DNA of 52,785 bases, from the IMG/VR virus record IMGVR_UViG_3300048837_000489, positions 1-52,785 of that record. One strand, 5' to 3'. Both the position numbers and the translations under genes were made by a program. Shown here in pieces: positions 17,651 to 26,086 of this stretch (position 1 is the first letter of the stretch; each line of letters opens with the position of its first letter). A model generated the notes under the pieces. It worked only from the letters and a program-made list of their open reading frames with translations, was not told the origin of the DNA and made no database searches. Origin of the DNA: a virus.

Positions 17651-20332
17651 CTAAAACCTAACCCCAGGAATCCCCTGCGGCTCCCAAAACGCATGGTCCA
17701 CCGCCACCGTCCCACTCCCGCCCGCCGTAACCTCAATCGCGGCGTAACTCGCCATATCCACCTGGTCGCACGTCTCCTCGTCCAACCCCTGCCAGCTAAG
17801 CCACTCGGCCTCTAGCGGCTGCTTCCATCCCGCGTCGTACTTCGGCAGAAACACCTCGCCGCGCTCCATCATGTTAAGCAGCGGCGCGGCCCGCGTCACC
17901 TTGTCCTTGCCGCCGGTGGCCGTGGTGCTGATCGGTAACTCGCCTTGGAGCATCGACACCGCCGCTTCGCCGTACTTCTCGTTCTCAATCAAGATTCGCG
18001 TCGGCTTCCATTCCTTGTGAATGTTGCGGATTCCTTGGAGCAAGCCAGGGAAATCTACCCTCGCTCGCCAGACGTGCCGGAGGATCAATTTCCTACCGAA
18101 TCGCGACGGCGGTTGATCCCAAACGCCCGCTACAGTCCAAGAGTGCGGCTTCCCCTTCGATTCCTTCGCCTTCTCGGCCGACGTGCCAGCCGGGTCGATG
18201 GTGATGAAGCGGCGGCAGTCGCGTTGGTCGATGAGTGCGATTACGTTTCCGCCGGAGTCGCGCGGCTCGATGTAATCGCCTTTCATGGTGAAGTATCGGA
18301 GCCATTCGTATTTGATGAGCCCGGCCACCGAAACAGACCAGTCGCCGTTCATCAATCGCAGGCGAGTAACCGGCGGAAGGTGGGACAGGTTTTTTGAATA
18401 CTCATCTTCATTGATCGCGGGGTTGTCCTTGATCTTCGAAGGCACAAACGCTCGCCCTTCCTGGAAGTACAAATCCTTGGGATTCCCCTCAAGCAAATCC
18501 TTTTCAGCTTCTGGCGAAATGAACCGGCCTTTCACAAACGCATGGCCCGCATTGCCAGGGTTCGAAGCGGATCGCACGCGGAGCGGTATCGGGTTGTCCT
18601 CTGTTTTTCGCAGGCGGGAGAACATGAAGAGGTAAACATTCGCGTCGTTCGCTTCGCCGTTTTGCTCGGATGGTAACGCGAATTCGGTTAGCTCGTCCCA
18701 GCCGATGAATTGAAACTCGGACGATGCGTAGCGGAACCGATCATCCGGGTTGTCGATGTAGCCGAACTGGATGATAGCGCCGGAGGGGAAGCGAAACATT
18801 TTCCGCGATTCGTTCCACTCCGCATCGCTGTTGTAAAGCCACGCCTTGGCGCGATCCATGATGCTGCCAGGGAGGGATAACCGTGGGAAGTCGCGGCGAA
18901 GGATGAGTGCGGCGTAGTTGGGGAGGTGCGCGTATTCGAGCGCTGCCATGAGGAGCGTATCGCTGTTGTGCGTCGGTATCATCGACCGGCCAGCAAGGTA
19001 GCAGTGCGATGGAGAATCGACTTGCACGCAGCGAACTGGAACCGATGGAACGCGAGTCACTTTTGTGATGTATCGGACAGAATGAGTGCCGCGGTAGCCG
19101 GATAGCTTTTGCCTTTCGAGTTTTCTTTGCAGGCGAAAGGCTGGTTTTTCCGCAACAAACTTAATTCTCCATTTCGGCCCAATCACTCGCCCGTTTAATT
19201 TGGCAACACCCTCTTTCGCATTAGCCTTGATTCCAAGCGATAGGATCAATTCCAAAACGCCATCGCGAAGTACTGGCGATGTTGTCGTGAATTCGCAATG
19301 GCCTTTCACGCAGGCATGGCCATCGGTATCCATGAGCCCTTGCAGAAGTGCCCAGCGATCATCTTCGCACGCGCGTAGATACTGCTCTGGAATGTGCTTG
19401 TTTTTCAAAAGACCTGTGATTCTCAAGGGGCGATACAGACCGAGGATTCCATAACCATAAGTACTTGAATGTTTAGTGACTTCATGGCCATGCTTGCGAA
19501 TTTCATCTATCAATTCTGGATCGTTGCAAGTGAATCCTGCACCGATGCTATGTCCATCGCCGAGCCACGCGCCAAGAACGTAGGGGTGAATCGGAAGATC
19601 GGACGTTGGCAACTGAAGAGCGCCGGCAACTTTTACGCTGTGATTCGTGCGGCCGTTATGGGTCAGTGTTTCAAGAATTTCGCAAGTCGTTTTCGGCGAT
19701 GACGTTGGCGGTTCTAAGACGGCATGTTCAATAGCTTGGTTGCGTTCGATCACCCAAGGCTTTTTTCCTGTCGATCTCGATTTGCGGATAGCCCTTCTCT
19801 TTGCACGGTACTCATCGGTTCGCCTGGTCGCTGCGTTTCTGTCCGCAAGTGTCAATGTGCTCCAAAGGTGTCCGCCATCGGCGATGATCGTGGAACCGTC
19901 CGAAAACTCCACTTCGAAGCAAGAGTTGTTGTGCATCACCTCAGAGCAGGCGAGCACCTCGCAAGGATTGCCGTCGTCGGCAAATAGAATATCACCCGGC
20001 TTCACGTCGCCCATTTGCACCCAGCCAGTAGGCGTCGGGAGCCAAGTATCGACGGCTAAGGCTTTCCCGCCTCCAGCCGCGCCGCCGAAGAATGCCTCTT
20101 GGTCGTCGATGTCGAGGAATAACTGCTGCTTCGGCCAGGGTTTATGAGGAGCGTACTTCGCCGTTCCCGTCACTCCCCTAGGAGCCAGCTTCGCCCGCGC
20201 CTCCATCTGCCGAATGATCGATTCCTGCTGGTCGATAGTGAACTGCTTCAACCACTCGTCTAGCTCGGATTTCTTCAGCGATAGCAGCAAGTTCAGCTTG
20301 CTGTTGCGCAGCTTCCACGGTGATGTTGACAT
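17651..20332 (-). CDS. terL: Terminase large subunit interrupted by an in-frame intein
   Basis: 893 residues. The host protein is split inside Walker A: FFGGAAGGGK (81-90) continues as SDTLLMAALEY at 457. Walker B is FIGWDEL (D546, E547). The C-terminal nuclease shows ITIDPAG (D713) and the late acidic pair near DQVDMASYA (D856, D859). It packages DNA by ATP-driven translocation and cuts concatemers. The intein (residues 91-456) must splice out for ATPase activity, because it separates the P-loop Lys from its Ser. The ATG at 20332 overlaps the upstream gene by 155 bases. A later start (for example M43) would still keep the ATPase and would remove most of the overlap. Confidence 0.9.
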   Translation of the reverse strand: MSTSPWKLRNSKLNLLLSLKKSELDEWLKQFTIDQQESIIRQMEARAKLAPRGVTGTAKYAPHKPWPKQQLFLDIDDQEAFFGGAAGGGKALAVDTWLPTPTGWVQMGDVKPGDILFADDGNPCEVLACSEVMHNNSCFEVEFSDGSTIIADGGHLWSTLTLADRNAATRRTDEYRAKRRAIRKSRSTGKKPWVIERNQAIEHAVLEPPTSSPKTTCEILETLTHNGRTNHSVKVAGALQLPTSDLPIHPYVLGAWLGDGHSIGAGFTCNDPELIDEIRKHGHEVTKHSSTYGYGILGLYRPLRITGLLKNKHIPEQYLRACEDDRWALLQGLMDTDGHACVKGHCEFTTTSPVLRDGVLELILSLGIKANAKEGVAKLNGRVIGPKWRIKFVAEKPAFRLQRKLERQKLSGYRGTHSVRYITKVTRVPSVPVRCVQVDSPSHCYLAGRSMIPTHNSDTLLMAALEYAHLPNYAALILRRDFPRLSLPGSIMDRAKAWLYNSDAEWNESRKMFRFPSGAIIQFGYIDNPDDRFRYASSEFQFIGWDELTEFALPSEQNGEANDANVYLFMFSRLRKTEDNPIPLRVRSASNPGNAGHAFVKGRFISPEAEKDLLEGNPKDLYFQEGRAFVPSKIKDNPAINEDEYSKNLSHLPPVTRLRLMNGDWSVSVAGLIKYEWLRYFTMKGDYIEPRDSGGNVIALIDQRDCRRFITIDPAGTSAEKAKESKGKPHSWTVAGVWDQPPSRFGRKLILRHVWRARVDFPGLLQGIRNIHKEWKPTRILIENEKYGEAAVSMLQGELPISTTATGGKDKVTRAAPLLNMMERGEVFLPKYDAGWKQPLEAEWLSWQGLDEETCDQVDMASYAAIEVTAGGSGTVAVDHAFWEPQGIPGVRF
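18965..20062 (-). mobile_element. Class 3-type intein with LAGLIDADG homing endonuclease in terL
   Basis: 366 residues between K90 and S457. The first residue is Ala, not Cys or Ser. Block B has GGHLWS (W157), block F has VRCVQV (C435), and the C-terminus is IPTHN followed by Ser. This is the Trp-Cys-Thr (WCT) set known from class 3 inteins, in which an internal Cys starts splicing. The middle carries two LAGLIDADG-type motifs, LGAWLGDG (253-260) and LLQGLMDTDG (329-338). Their conserved Asp residues are present, so the endonuclease may be active. Ends were checked at the codon level. Confidence 0.88.
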
Positions 20333-20720
20333 TGATATTCGTACCCGAATTTTCCTTGCTCTCCGCTGCCGTCTCGCGGTGAATGTTCAATTTGTCGGCG
20401 GCAATAATGACCCGCGCGGCGGCGATCTGCGTTTTCGGGCATCCCTCATTAACGGCCGCTTCCATCTTCTCAACGATCGCGCGCCGCAGGCTGTTTTTGA
20501 TCGGCCATTTGTGCTTGACGGCCCGCTCGATCATCTTGGAATCGCTGCGAGAAATGACGGCCGGTTCGGCGAGTACCTCATCGACGGCAGGCGTCGGCTT
20601 CGTCTCATCCCCTGGCGGCAATTCCGGTTCAGGCTTTCGCGGTCGACCGGCGCCAGGACGTAGGCCACCGCGTCCCGGCCCATTGGTAGGTTTCGGTTTC
20701 TTTTTTCGTCGCCTGCTCAT
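20178..20720 (-). CDS. Candidate terminase small subunit / DNA-binding protein
   Basis: 180 residues, just before terL. Very basic N-terminus with an AT-hook-like GRPRK; residues 55-120 form a helical domain (MIERAVKHKWPIKNSLRRAIVEKMEAAV) and 120-180 contain a Glu/Ala-rich coiled coil. The last 155 bases overlap the annotated start of terL. Size, basic N-terminus and position fit a small terminase, but the oligomerisation motif is not recognisable. The 100-residue HTH protein upstream is an alternative. Confidence 0.6.
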   Translation of the reverse strand: MSRRRKKKPKPTNGPGRGGLRPGAGRPRKPEPELPPGDETKPTPAVDEVLAEPAVISRSDSKMIERAVKHKWPIKNSLRRAIVEKMEAAVNEGCPKTQIAAARVIIAADKLNIHRETAAESKENSGTNINVNITVEAAQQQAELAAIAEEIRARRVVEAVHYRPAGIDHSADGGAGEAGS

Positions 20721-20722
20721 TC

Positions 20723-21025
20723 CTACTCCCTCACCGCCACATTCCCCAACTTCACCTGCTGCATAATCTCACACTCCACGCAAACGCCCGTCACCGCCAT
20801 CAGCCACATATGATCGCCGCACCGAGGGCAGCGCCGGCCGTTTCCGCGCGAGAGTCGGAGCGAGTCGATCGTGAGCGCTGGCGCGGCTTGGCGCGGCGGG
20901 TCGGTTCGCTTCCGCCATCGCAGAACGGTCGAGTGATGCACGCCGACGATTTCCGCCGCTTGCCGGATTGATAGATGGGCGAGCTTCTTTGCCTGCTCGA
21001 ATTTGCTGTGCGCGTGTGCCACCAC
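20723..21025 (-). CDS. HTH plus zinc-ribbon DNA-binding protein
   Basis: 100 residues, GTG start at 21025 with AAAGGAA upstream. Residues 10-45 form a helix-turn-helix (LSIRQAAEIVGVHHSTVLRWRKR). Residues 65-92 carry CPRC and CVEC, a zinc ribbon. Such domains occur in small terminases and in phage regulators. It sits immediately before the candidate small terminase, so a packaging-site recognition role is possible. Confidence 0.7.
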   Translation of the reverse strand: MVAHAHSKFEQAKKLAHLSIRQAAEIVGVHHSTVLRWRKRTDPPRQAAPALTIDSLRLSRGNGRRCPRCGDHMWLMAVTGVCVECEIMQQVKLGNVAVRE

Positions 21026-21052
21026 CCCAGATTCCTTTCGCTAGTTGCTCTC

Positions 21053-21403
21053 CTACATCCCACCCCGCACCCGCGCCGTGTATTCGAGTACTCGCAAGTC
21101 TTTGCGACCGCTCCCGGCGTCGACGTGGATGCGGAGGAAATACTTCGTACCCACTGTCAGCCCCACCGTCGCCGCATCGTCGAGAATCCCGCGGTACTCG
21201 CCGTTTGACCCAGTGATGTAGCTGGCCGTGCCGCTGGTGTCGGCGATCGCGCCGGTTCCCGCGACGGCCGCCGCCTGCGTGGTGTGAAGGGAAAACGTCA
21301 CGGTGGCATCGTTGATGTAGGTGTCGAGCGCGTCATCGGCGCGGAGACCCTTGAGCCAGATGGCGTTGTCGGAGCCGACGAAAATGGGGTCGTTTTTGAG
21401 CAT
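21053..21403 (-). CDS. Fibre-associated or adhesin-like phage protein
   Basis: 116 residues, starting MLKNDPIFVGSDNAIWLKGLR. Strand-rich (TVTFSLHTTQAAAVAGTGAIADTSG), with a short-range layout like N-terminal docking domains of baseplate and fibre proteins (BppU-type). It starts the cluster of fibre-like genes that continues to about 24.9 kb. Family not recognised. Confidence 0.65.
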   Translation of the reverse strand: MLKNDPIFVGSDNAIWLKGLRADDALDTYINDATVTFSLHTTQAAAVAGTGAIADTSGTASYITGSNGEYRGILDDAATVGLTVGTKYFLRIHVDAGSGRKDLRVLEYTARVRGGM

Positions 21404-21406
21404 TGG

Positions 21407-21643
21407 TTATTCGTTTTCTAAGTTTGAGTACCTTGAAAACTCTCGTATGGATTCGCTCATATTCACTGCTCTATGCGAAAACATTAATTCTTTGAGTTCG
21501 CGAGGTGTTAAATGCCTTCGAAGTAGCAACAAGTTTCTTACTGTTCTCACTTGTGATTTCGGATCAAGCCTATTGCGAAATCTGCTTTGAAATCGCGTGA
21601 TTTGATTGCAGAACCTATATTGAAATGCAGTTTGCCTTGCCAT
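21407..21643 (-). CDS. Short basic open frame, possibly a real small protein
   Basis: 78 residues between two fibre genes, with its stop 3 bases before the next start. It is Arg-rich with a helical middle (VRNLLLLRRHLTPRELKELMF). There is no good ribosome-binding site and the N-terminal 25 residues look like random Arg/Gln/Phe sequence. It may be a small regulator or a non-coding stretch; no motif supports a function. Confidence 0.4.
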   Translation of the reverse strand: MARQTAFQYRFCNQITRFQSRFRNRLDPKSQVRTVRNLLLLRRHLTPRELKELMFSHRAVNMSESIREFSRYSNLENE

Positions 21644-21655
21644 AACCCACGCTCG

Positions 21656-22495
21656 CTAAAACTTCTCAACCGTCCCCACCAACCCTGGCTGCACATTCGC
21701 CGTTGCTACCAGGGAGGAAGTTTGCCCGGCCGTCGCGCGGAGTGCTGGCGAGACGTAGGCGGTGTAGATGAGGTGGGAGCCGCCGGGAACTTCGTCAATC
21801 AACACCCCGCTCACCGTAAACGTCAGCGTCGTCGCTCCGCTCATCGCCCCCGCGCCAACCAGCACGCCAGCGGTCGAGAACGTGATTCCCGTCGATCCGG
21901 CCAGCGCTCCCGTCCCCTGGAGGCTTCCCGCGGTGCTGAACGTCAAATCCGTCGAACCGCTCGCAAATGCAAACCCGTCGATGCTGCCAGAGGTGCTAAA
22001 CGTGAGCGAAGTTGATCCGGCCAACTCGCCTGCGCCGCGCAGAATCCCCGCCGTCGAAAACGTGAGTGACGTACTGCCGCTGATAGCTCCAGCCGTCAGG
22101 TTTTCGAGCGTGCCAGCCAGGGCGAAGGTGATCGAGGTCGCACCCGATAATGCACCCGCCCCAGTCAACGTCCCGCTGGGTGAAAACGTGAGCGTCGTAG
22201 CGCCGGCCATCGCTCCGGCCCCGGTCAGGCTGCCAGAGGGTGCAAATGTCAGCGAGGTTGCGCCGGCGAGTGCTCCCGCGCCAGTTAGCACCCCCGCCGT
22301 CGTGAAGGTGAGAGAGGATGTGCCCGTGAGCGCACCAGCGCCAAGCAGCGTTCCCGATGGTGAAAACGTGAGCGATGAACTGCCCGCCAATGCTCCGCTA
22401 CCAACGAGCGTACCGGCGGTGCTGAAGGTCAGCGAAGTGCTGCCCGTCATGTCGCCGGATAAGGCAGTCGGTTTTGTGAGCCAGTATTGGAGCAT
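21656..22495 (-). CDS. Tail fibre protein made of 20-residue repeats
   Basis: 279 residues, starting MLQYWLTKPTALSG. From residue 15 to 225 it is composed of about eleven copies of a roughly 20-residue unit GALAGSTSLTFSTAGTLxGAG, suggesting a beta-solenoid or triple-stranded fibre shaft. The C-terminal 55 residues (from EVPGGSHLIYTAYV) differ and could be a tip or docking domain. Codons between repeats vary, so the repeats are old. An equally long plus-strand open frame (21768-22787) is antisense and is rejected. Confidence 0.8.
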   Translation of the reverse strand: MLQYWLTKPTALSGDMTGSTSLTFSTAGTLVGSGALAGSSSLTFSPSGTLLGAGALTGTSSLTFTTAGVLTGAGALAGATSLTFAPSGSLTGAGAMAGATTLTFSPSGTLTGAGALSGATSITFALAGTLENLTAGAISGSTSLTFSTAGILRGAGELAGSTSLTFSTSGSIDGFAFASGSTDLTFSTAGSLQGTGALAGSTGITFSTAGVLVGAGAMSGATTLTFTVSGVLIDEVPGGSHLIYTAYVSPALRATAGQTSSLVATANVQPGLVGTVEKF

Positions 22496-22534
22496 TGGGT
22501 TTCAATTGGCGGTGATTTCCTTCACCTGGCAGCG

Positions 22535-22975
22535 CTATTGTACGTCCACATCCAACTCACCAATCGCAAAGCTCGGCGTAATCCCCGCGCTCACATTCAG
22601 CGTTGCCGATAGCGCTCCCTTGAACAGCAAGTTCCCCGCACCGCTGGAAGCCGTGCCGATGCCGAAATGGGTAATGGCGTTGCTGCCGCCAGTTGCCGCT
22701 GGAAACGTGACCGCTGCCGCATTGCTGGCGTTGTTTCCAGAGACAGTCCAGGCCGAACCGCTCCGCGCGATCGCCACGCGAGCGTAGGACGTGTAAGTCG
22801 CCTCGCTGGTAGTCTGATCGCCGGTTTCGCCTGGATCGCCAGTATGCAGTGAAATGTAAAGGCTGCCGGCGGTGGACGATCCACGCAGGCCGGTCGCATC
22901 GCCGATGTTGGCGATGTTCGCGTTGTTGAGGATGAGTCCGAGAATGGACGTTTCGAAAGCGTTGGTTGCGGACAT
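22535..22975 (-). CDS. Phage tail fibre/spike-type protein
   Basis: 146 residues with a pattern often seen in phage structural proteins: LYISLHTGDPGETGDQTTSE, then YTSYARVAIAR and GNNASNAAAVTFPAATGGSNAITHFGIG. These form an eight-stranded beta sandwich with a conserved HTGDP turn. It lies among fibre genes and is probably a tail-fibre tip or baseplate attachment domain. Confidence 0.8.
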   Translation of the reverse strand: MSATNAFETSILGLILNNANIANIGDATGLRGSSTAGSLYISLHTGDPGETGDQTTSEATYTSYARVAIARSGSAWTVSGNNASNAAAVTFPAATGGSNAITHFGIGTASSGAGNLLFKGALSATLNVSAGITPSFAIGELDVDVQ

Positions 22976-22993
22976 GAAAATAGTTCCTTATGT

Positions 22994-24076
22994 TTAGACT
23001 GCCCTACCTAAGATGATGTAGGTTGAGGTATTGTCTGGATTCGTCACCCAGTTCGAATCGAGCGTGGCCACTTTCGTTGAGCCAACGTAATTCGTAATCT
23101 TGCGTGTCTGCCCTACGCCAGTGCCGCCAGTGAGCGTGACGTATGCCCCGTTGTAGTAATCGTCGGTTGCGACTGCACCGCTGCGTAGCGTGATGGTTCC
23201 AGCCGCTCCGGCCTGCGCCGTCCCAACATCGTCAGTGAAGATGGCGACGACGGAATCGCGGATCGCTGTATTGCCTGCGGTTGATAGAGCCAGTGCCGTT
23301 AGGTGATCTCCGGTTCCGCCTGCCTCTGTAAGATTTGTTCCATCTGCGATATGATCTCGTAACGCCTGCAATGAATCCGTCGAGCGGTCGAAAGTCGCGG
23401 TTCCATTGTCGGCTATGTCTTGCAAGTTAGCCGCGATCGTACTTGTGCCGCTGCCGAAATCGGTTGGCGTGCCGATGGTATTCGTGAGCGTCGAAATTGA
23501 ATTCGCGATACTCGTTTGATTCGCTTCCGTGCCTAGTCCATTTTGGATCGCGGATAATACGGCACTATCCTGGGAAGCAACATGAGCCTGAACGTAGGTG
23601 CTGCTTAGGTCGGCAGGCGCCGAGCCTTTCCAGTTGACGACATTCACGCCTAGTTGCGCCGCCGAGGTGTTGAGTGCACTCCCGGCGAGGTGTGTCGTGT
23701 TTACCTCCGGCCGCCCACTGGCAAACGCGCCAGCCGTGCCGCCGAAGTCTCTCACGCTCGCCCGTAGTTCCGCATCTTCCGCCGGATAAATCACAATGGT
23801 CGTCGTCTTAGCGTCCGTTGTGCTCGTCTTAACGATGATTGCCACGGTGTCGGCGTTCATCTCGGTGCTGGTCAGGTCGAGATAATACATTCCGCTGCTG
23901 GTGGCAATCTCCGTCGCTTCATTCGTGCAATCGGCGAACGTGCCACCGTCTTTGCTGACCTCGCTATCGAGTCCCGCCGCTCCGGTTACGAGGTCGCCGT
24001 CGTTGTCCAGAATTGGAAACGTGACGCGAAAGGCGACGTTTTTTCGCGGGATAGGAAGTGCGTCGGTAGATGCCAT
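22994..24076 (-). CDS. Fibre or baseplate protein with N-terminal docking domain
   Basis: 360 residues. Residues 10-100 (VAFRVTFPILDNDGDLVTGAAGLDSEVSKDGGTF) look like the BppU/host-cell-adhesion N-terminal domain of baseplate proteins. Residues 110-250 hold an elongated region with repeated Asn/Thr/Ser-rich segments; residues 280-360 form a beta-rich tip (AGTITLRSGAVATDDYYNGAYVTLTGG). It is located between a LamG adhesin and other fibres. Confidence 0.75.
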   Translation of the reverse strand: MASTDALPIPRKNVAFRVTFPILDNDGDLVTGAAGLDSEVSKDGGTFADCTNEATEIATSSGMYYLDLTSTEMNADTVAIIVKTSTTDAKTTTIVIYPAEDAELRASVRDFGGTAGAFASGRPEVNTTHLAGSALNTSAAQLGVNVVNWKGSAPADLSSTYVQAHVASQDSAVLSAIQNGLGTEANQTSIANSISTLTNTIGTPTDFGSGTSTIAANLQDIADNGTATFDRSTDSLQALRDHIADGTNLTEAGGTGDHLTALALSTAGNTAIRDSVVAIFTDDVGTAQAGAAGTITLRSGAVATDDYYNGAYVTLTGGTGVGQTRKITNYVGSTKVATLDSNWVTNPDNTSTYIILGRAV

Positions 24077-24088
24077 GTTCGATTGTCC

Positions 24089-24865
24089 TTATCTGCCGAT
24101 GCGAATAAACCGATTGTTGCCGTGCATGTAAGGGATGTTTTGAGCGTACTTCGTCAACCGACTCGCCGCTCCCCCGCCGCCGCCGCCTGTGATGTCCGCG
24201 TAGCTCATGCCGCTGCCGCTGTTGTACAGTTCGGTGATTTCGTCCGCAGTGAGCAATCGTGACCAATATCCCCACTCGTCCAGTAATCCGTTTAGATTGC
24301 CACTGCTGCCATTTCGCCCTAGCTCGAAAACAGACGAACTGGCAAACAAGCCCCCGGAATGCGATGCAGTGGCGGGTGTGCCGCCATTCACAGACAAACT
24401 GATTTGATTCGCTGCTGCGTCGTGGCGACACACAATAAAATACCAAACCCCCGTCGATGCTGTTCCGCTCCAGTCGAGGCCGGTAAGTGTGCTGGATGTC
24501 CCGTCTGATGATACTTGAAAAGTAAATGTGAACCTGAATCCGTTTGAGCCCGCAAGGATTCTAAACGACCTTTGGTTGCCGCTAGTTACATATTTCCCAA
24601 GCACTCCGTATGGTGAAGCATCGGAATTAACTCGCACCCATCCCGCCAGTGTCGCATCTGCATCTCCTATCTGCACTACAGAACTTGAAGATGCTACAAA
24701 CCGTCCACTGGACGAACTGAACGTGCCTCTTGCATTACCAACCCTGCCTGTCGCTGTTCCGACCGTGTTGATTTCCGTCAGGTTGTTGCTGCCGTGAGCA
24801 TCTAGCGCATTGCCGGATGCTTCATCGAGTGACCAATAGCTGACGAGATTATCGGACAGGGCCAC
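24089..24865 (-). CDS. LamG/concanavalin A-like lectin domain adhesin
   Basis: 258 residues. Residues 10-215 show the LamG jelly-roll pattern: LVSYWSLDEASG, GRFVASSSSVVQIG, ATLAGWVRVNSD, TGVWYFIVCRHDAAANQISLSVNGG and LLDEWGYWSRLLTADEI. This fold binds sugars. A Gly-rich linker precedes a basic C-terminal tail. In the fibre cluster it is likely a receptor-binding component. Confidence 0.9.
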   Translation of the reverse strand: MALSDNLVSYWSLDEASGNALDAHGSNNLTEINTVGTATGRVGNARGTFSSSSGRFVASSSSVVQIGDADATLAGWVRVNSDASPYGVLGKYVTSGNQRSFRILAGSNGFRFTFTFQVSSDGTSSTLTGLDWSGTASTGVWYFIVCRHDAAANQISLSVNGGTPATASHSGGLFASSSVFELGRNGSSGNLNGLLDEWGYWSRLLTADEITELYNSGSGMSYADITGGGGGGAASRLTKYAQNIPYMHGNNRFIRIGR

Positions 24866-24868
24866 GGC

Positions 24869-25183
24869 TTAGCCTCGCAACTTGGCAAACAGTTGATCTC
24901 TCGCCGCACGCACAAACGACACTGAGCCATCACCGCTCGTCTTGCTGTAAGCCGAATCGAGTTCGTCGAACGCCTCTTTCGCCTTGATATTGCTGACGAA
25001 CCCAAATCGCGATGTGACTTCGGCGTAATGCGCCGCGTCGGTTCCGTCTCCGTCTCGCATTTGAATCATCACGTCGCGAACGTCTTTCATCAGGTCGTCA
25101 GCTTCTTCTGACATTTGGAGCATCCGACGAAGCAAACGCCCGTATTGGGTCTGGTCATTGAAATGGATGTGATTGAATGCCAC
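24869..25183 (-). CDS. Small helical protein near fibre genes
   Basis: 104 residues, GTG start at 25183 preceded by CAAGGAG. Largely alpha-helical and acidic: RLLRRMLQMSEEADDLMKDVRDVMIQMRDGD. No signal sequence. It ends three bases before the LamG gene and likely belongs to the same structural unit. Function unknown. Confidence 0.7.
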   Translation of the reverse strand: MAFNHIHFNDQTQYGRLLRRMLQMSEEADDLMKDVRDVMIQMRDGDGTDAAHYAEVTSRFGFVSNIKAKEAFDELDSAYSKTSGDGSVSFVRAARDQLFAKLRG

Positions 25184-25184
25184 A

Positions 25185-25556
25185 CTATTTCTCCTTGTAA
25201 AACTTCACCAACCCCCTTCTCTCCTCAACCGGCAACCGCTGCCGATCTCTCATTTCCCTATCGCACTGCGAATGAACCGTCCGCACCCGCTCCGCCACAA
25301 TCCGCCGCATCACCTGCCCATCCCACCGCAGCATGTCGCCGCTGAATGAATCGTCTTTGAGCAGCCACCAGCAGCGGACTTCTTCGCGGGAGGTGGCTCG
25401 GTTGAATTGCCAGATGATGATTTGTCGGAATGTCTCCTTGCCGTTTTCGTCGTAGATGATGTTCTGTTCGGCTGTCTCCACGCGGCTTGTCAGCGGGAGG
25501 TCTAGCGGCACTATCGCGAGCATCAGGGCTGCCAGGGTTGGGATGAATCCATTCAC
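25185..25556 (-). CDS. Secreted small protein (signal peptide), function unknown
   Basis: 123 residues. The N-terminus MNGFIPTLAALMLAIVPLDLPL is a signal peptide or membrane anchor; the rest is hydrophilic with a QNIIYDENGKETFRQIIIWQ strand pair and a basic C-terminus. The gene lies after the tRNA-like sequence and may be a periplasmic or envelope-targeted accessory protein. It contains a copy of the dispersed 9-mer inside its signal sequence. Confidence 0.65.
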   Translation of the reverse strand: MNGFIPTLAALMLAIVPLDLPLTSRVETAEQNIIYDENGKETFRQIIIWQFNRATSREEVRCWWLLKDDSFSGDMLRWDGQVMRRIVAERVRTVHSQCDREMRDRQRLPVEERRGLVKFYKEK

Positions 25557-25570
25557 GTCGTCACCTCAAA

Positions 25571-25641
25571 CAGCGGCGGTGGGAGTCGAACCCACTCGGA
25601 CGGGATTGAAAGCCCGCTGCGGTCCCCATCGCTTCGCCGCC
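25571..25641 (-). tRNA. tRNA-like gene with 8-base anticodon loop
   Basis: 71 bases. Acceptor arms GGCGGCG and CGCCGCT pair over 7 positions (one G-U) followed by discriminator G. The T arm is GTGGG-TTCGACT-CCCAC, canonical. The D arm is weak (3 bp plus a mismatch) with two G residues in the loop. The anticodon stem pairs as GCGGG with CCCGT, which leaves an 8-base loop CTTTCAAT. This reads as UUC (Glu) or UCA (stop codon UGA) depending on register. No CCA is encoded, and position 8 is A instead of T. It may be an unusual functional tRNA or a decaying one. Confidence 0.6.
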
Positions 25642-25648
25642 TGGTCGA

Positions 25649-25996
25649 TTATCGTTCGAGCCAATCTTTCACGTCTTGCTCTTTGGTCTTGTACCAGAAG
25701 CCGGTAAGCTTCTTCGTTAATCGCACACGATCAACGGGCGATGCCGTCGTCAACTTTTGCTCAACCGACTTGTACGCTCGCCCTCGCAGGAATGCTAACG
25801 CGAGATGGGCGTATCGGGCTTCCTCTCGCAATCGTCCGCGTCGATGCACTGCCAAGCAATCGCGGTATGCCGGTCCACAGCGTGCCGACTCTTGGCGGTT
25901 CAGTCGCGCTTCGGCAGCGAGCGACTTGACGTTGACTCGCGCCTTGTGGATTCCTGCTATTTTTGCTTCGTAGATGAATTCTTTGCGTTGCAACAT
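25649..25996 (-). CDS. Basic helical protein, function unknown
   Basis: 115 residues from ATG at 25996 (CAGGAACC upstream). An in-frame GTG at 26068 would add 24 residues. Very basic: Arg/Lys-rich helices (SLAAEARLNRQESARC) throughout, no hydrophobic segment. It follows a small gene and precedes the tRNA-like gene. Possibly nucleic-acid binding. Confidence 0.6.
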   Translation of the reverse strand: MLQRKEFIYEAKIAGIHKARVNVKSLAAEARLNRQESARCGPAYRDCLAVHRRGRLREEARYAHLALAFLRGRAYKSVEQKLTTASPVDRVRLTKKLTGFWYKTKEQDVKDWLER

Positions 25997-26086
25997 TGGT
26001 TCGGTTCCTGAATGGGGTTTGGTTGAAAGTACGTCAGCATTCAGGGTGCTAGGGTGGTCTGCATTCACAACATGGGTTAACTCCTC

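Noticed and set aside
21768-22787. 339-residue plus-strand open frame opposite the fibre repeat gene
   Set aside because: It is the antisense of repeats and of the HTGDP-type fibre gene; Pro/Ala-rich with no domain. The minus-strand genes are better supported.
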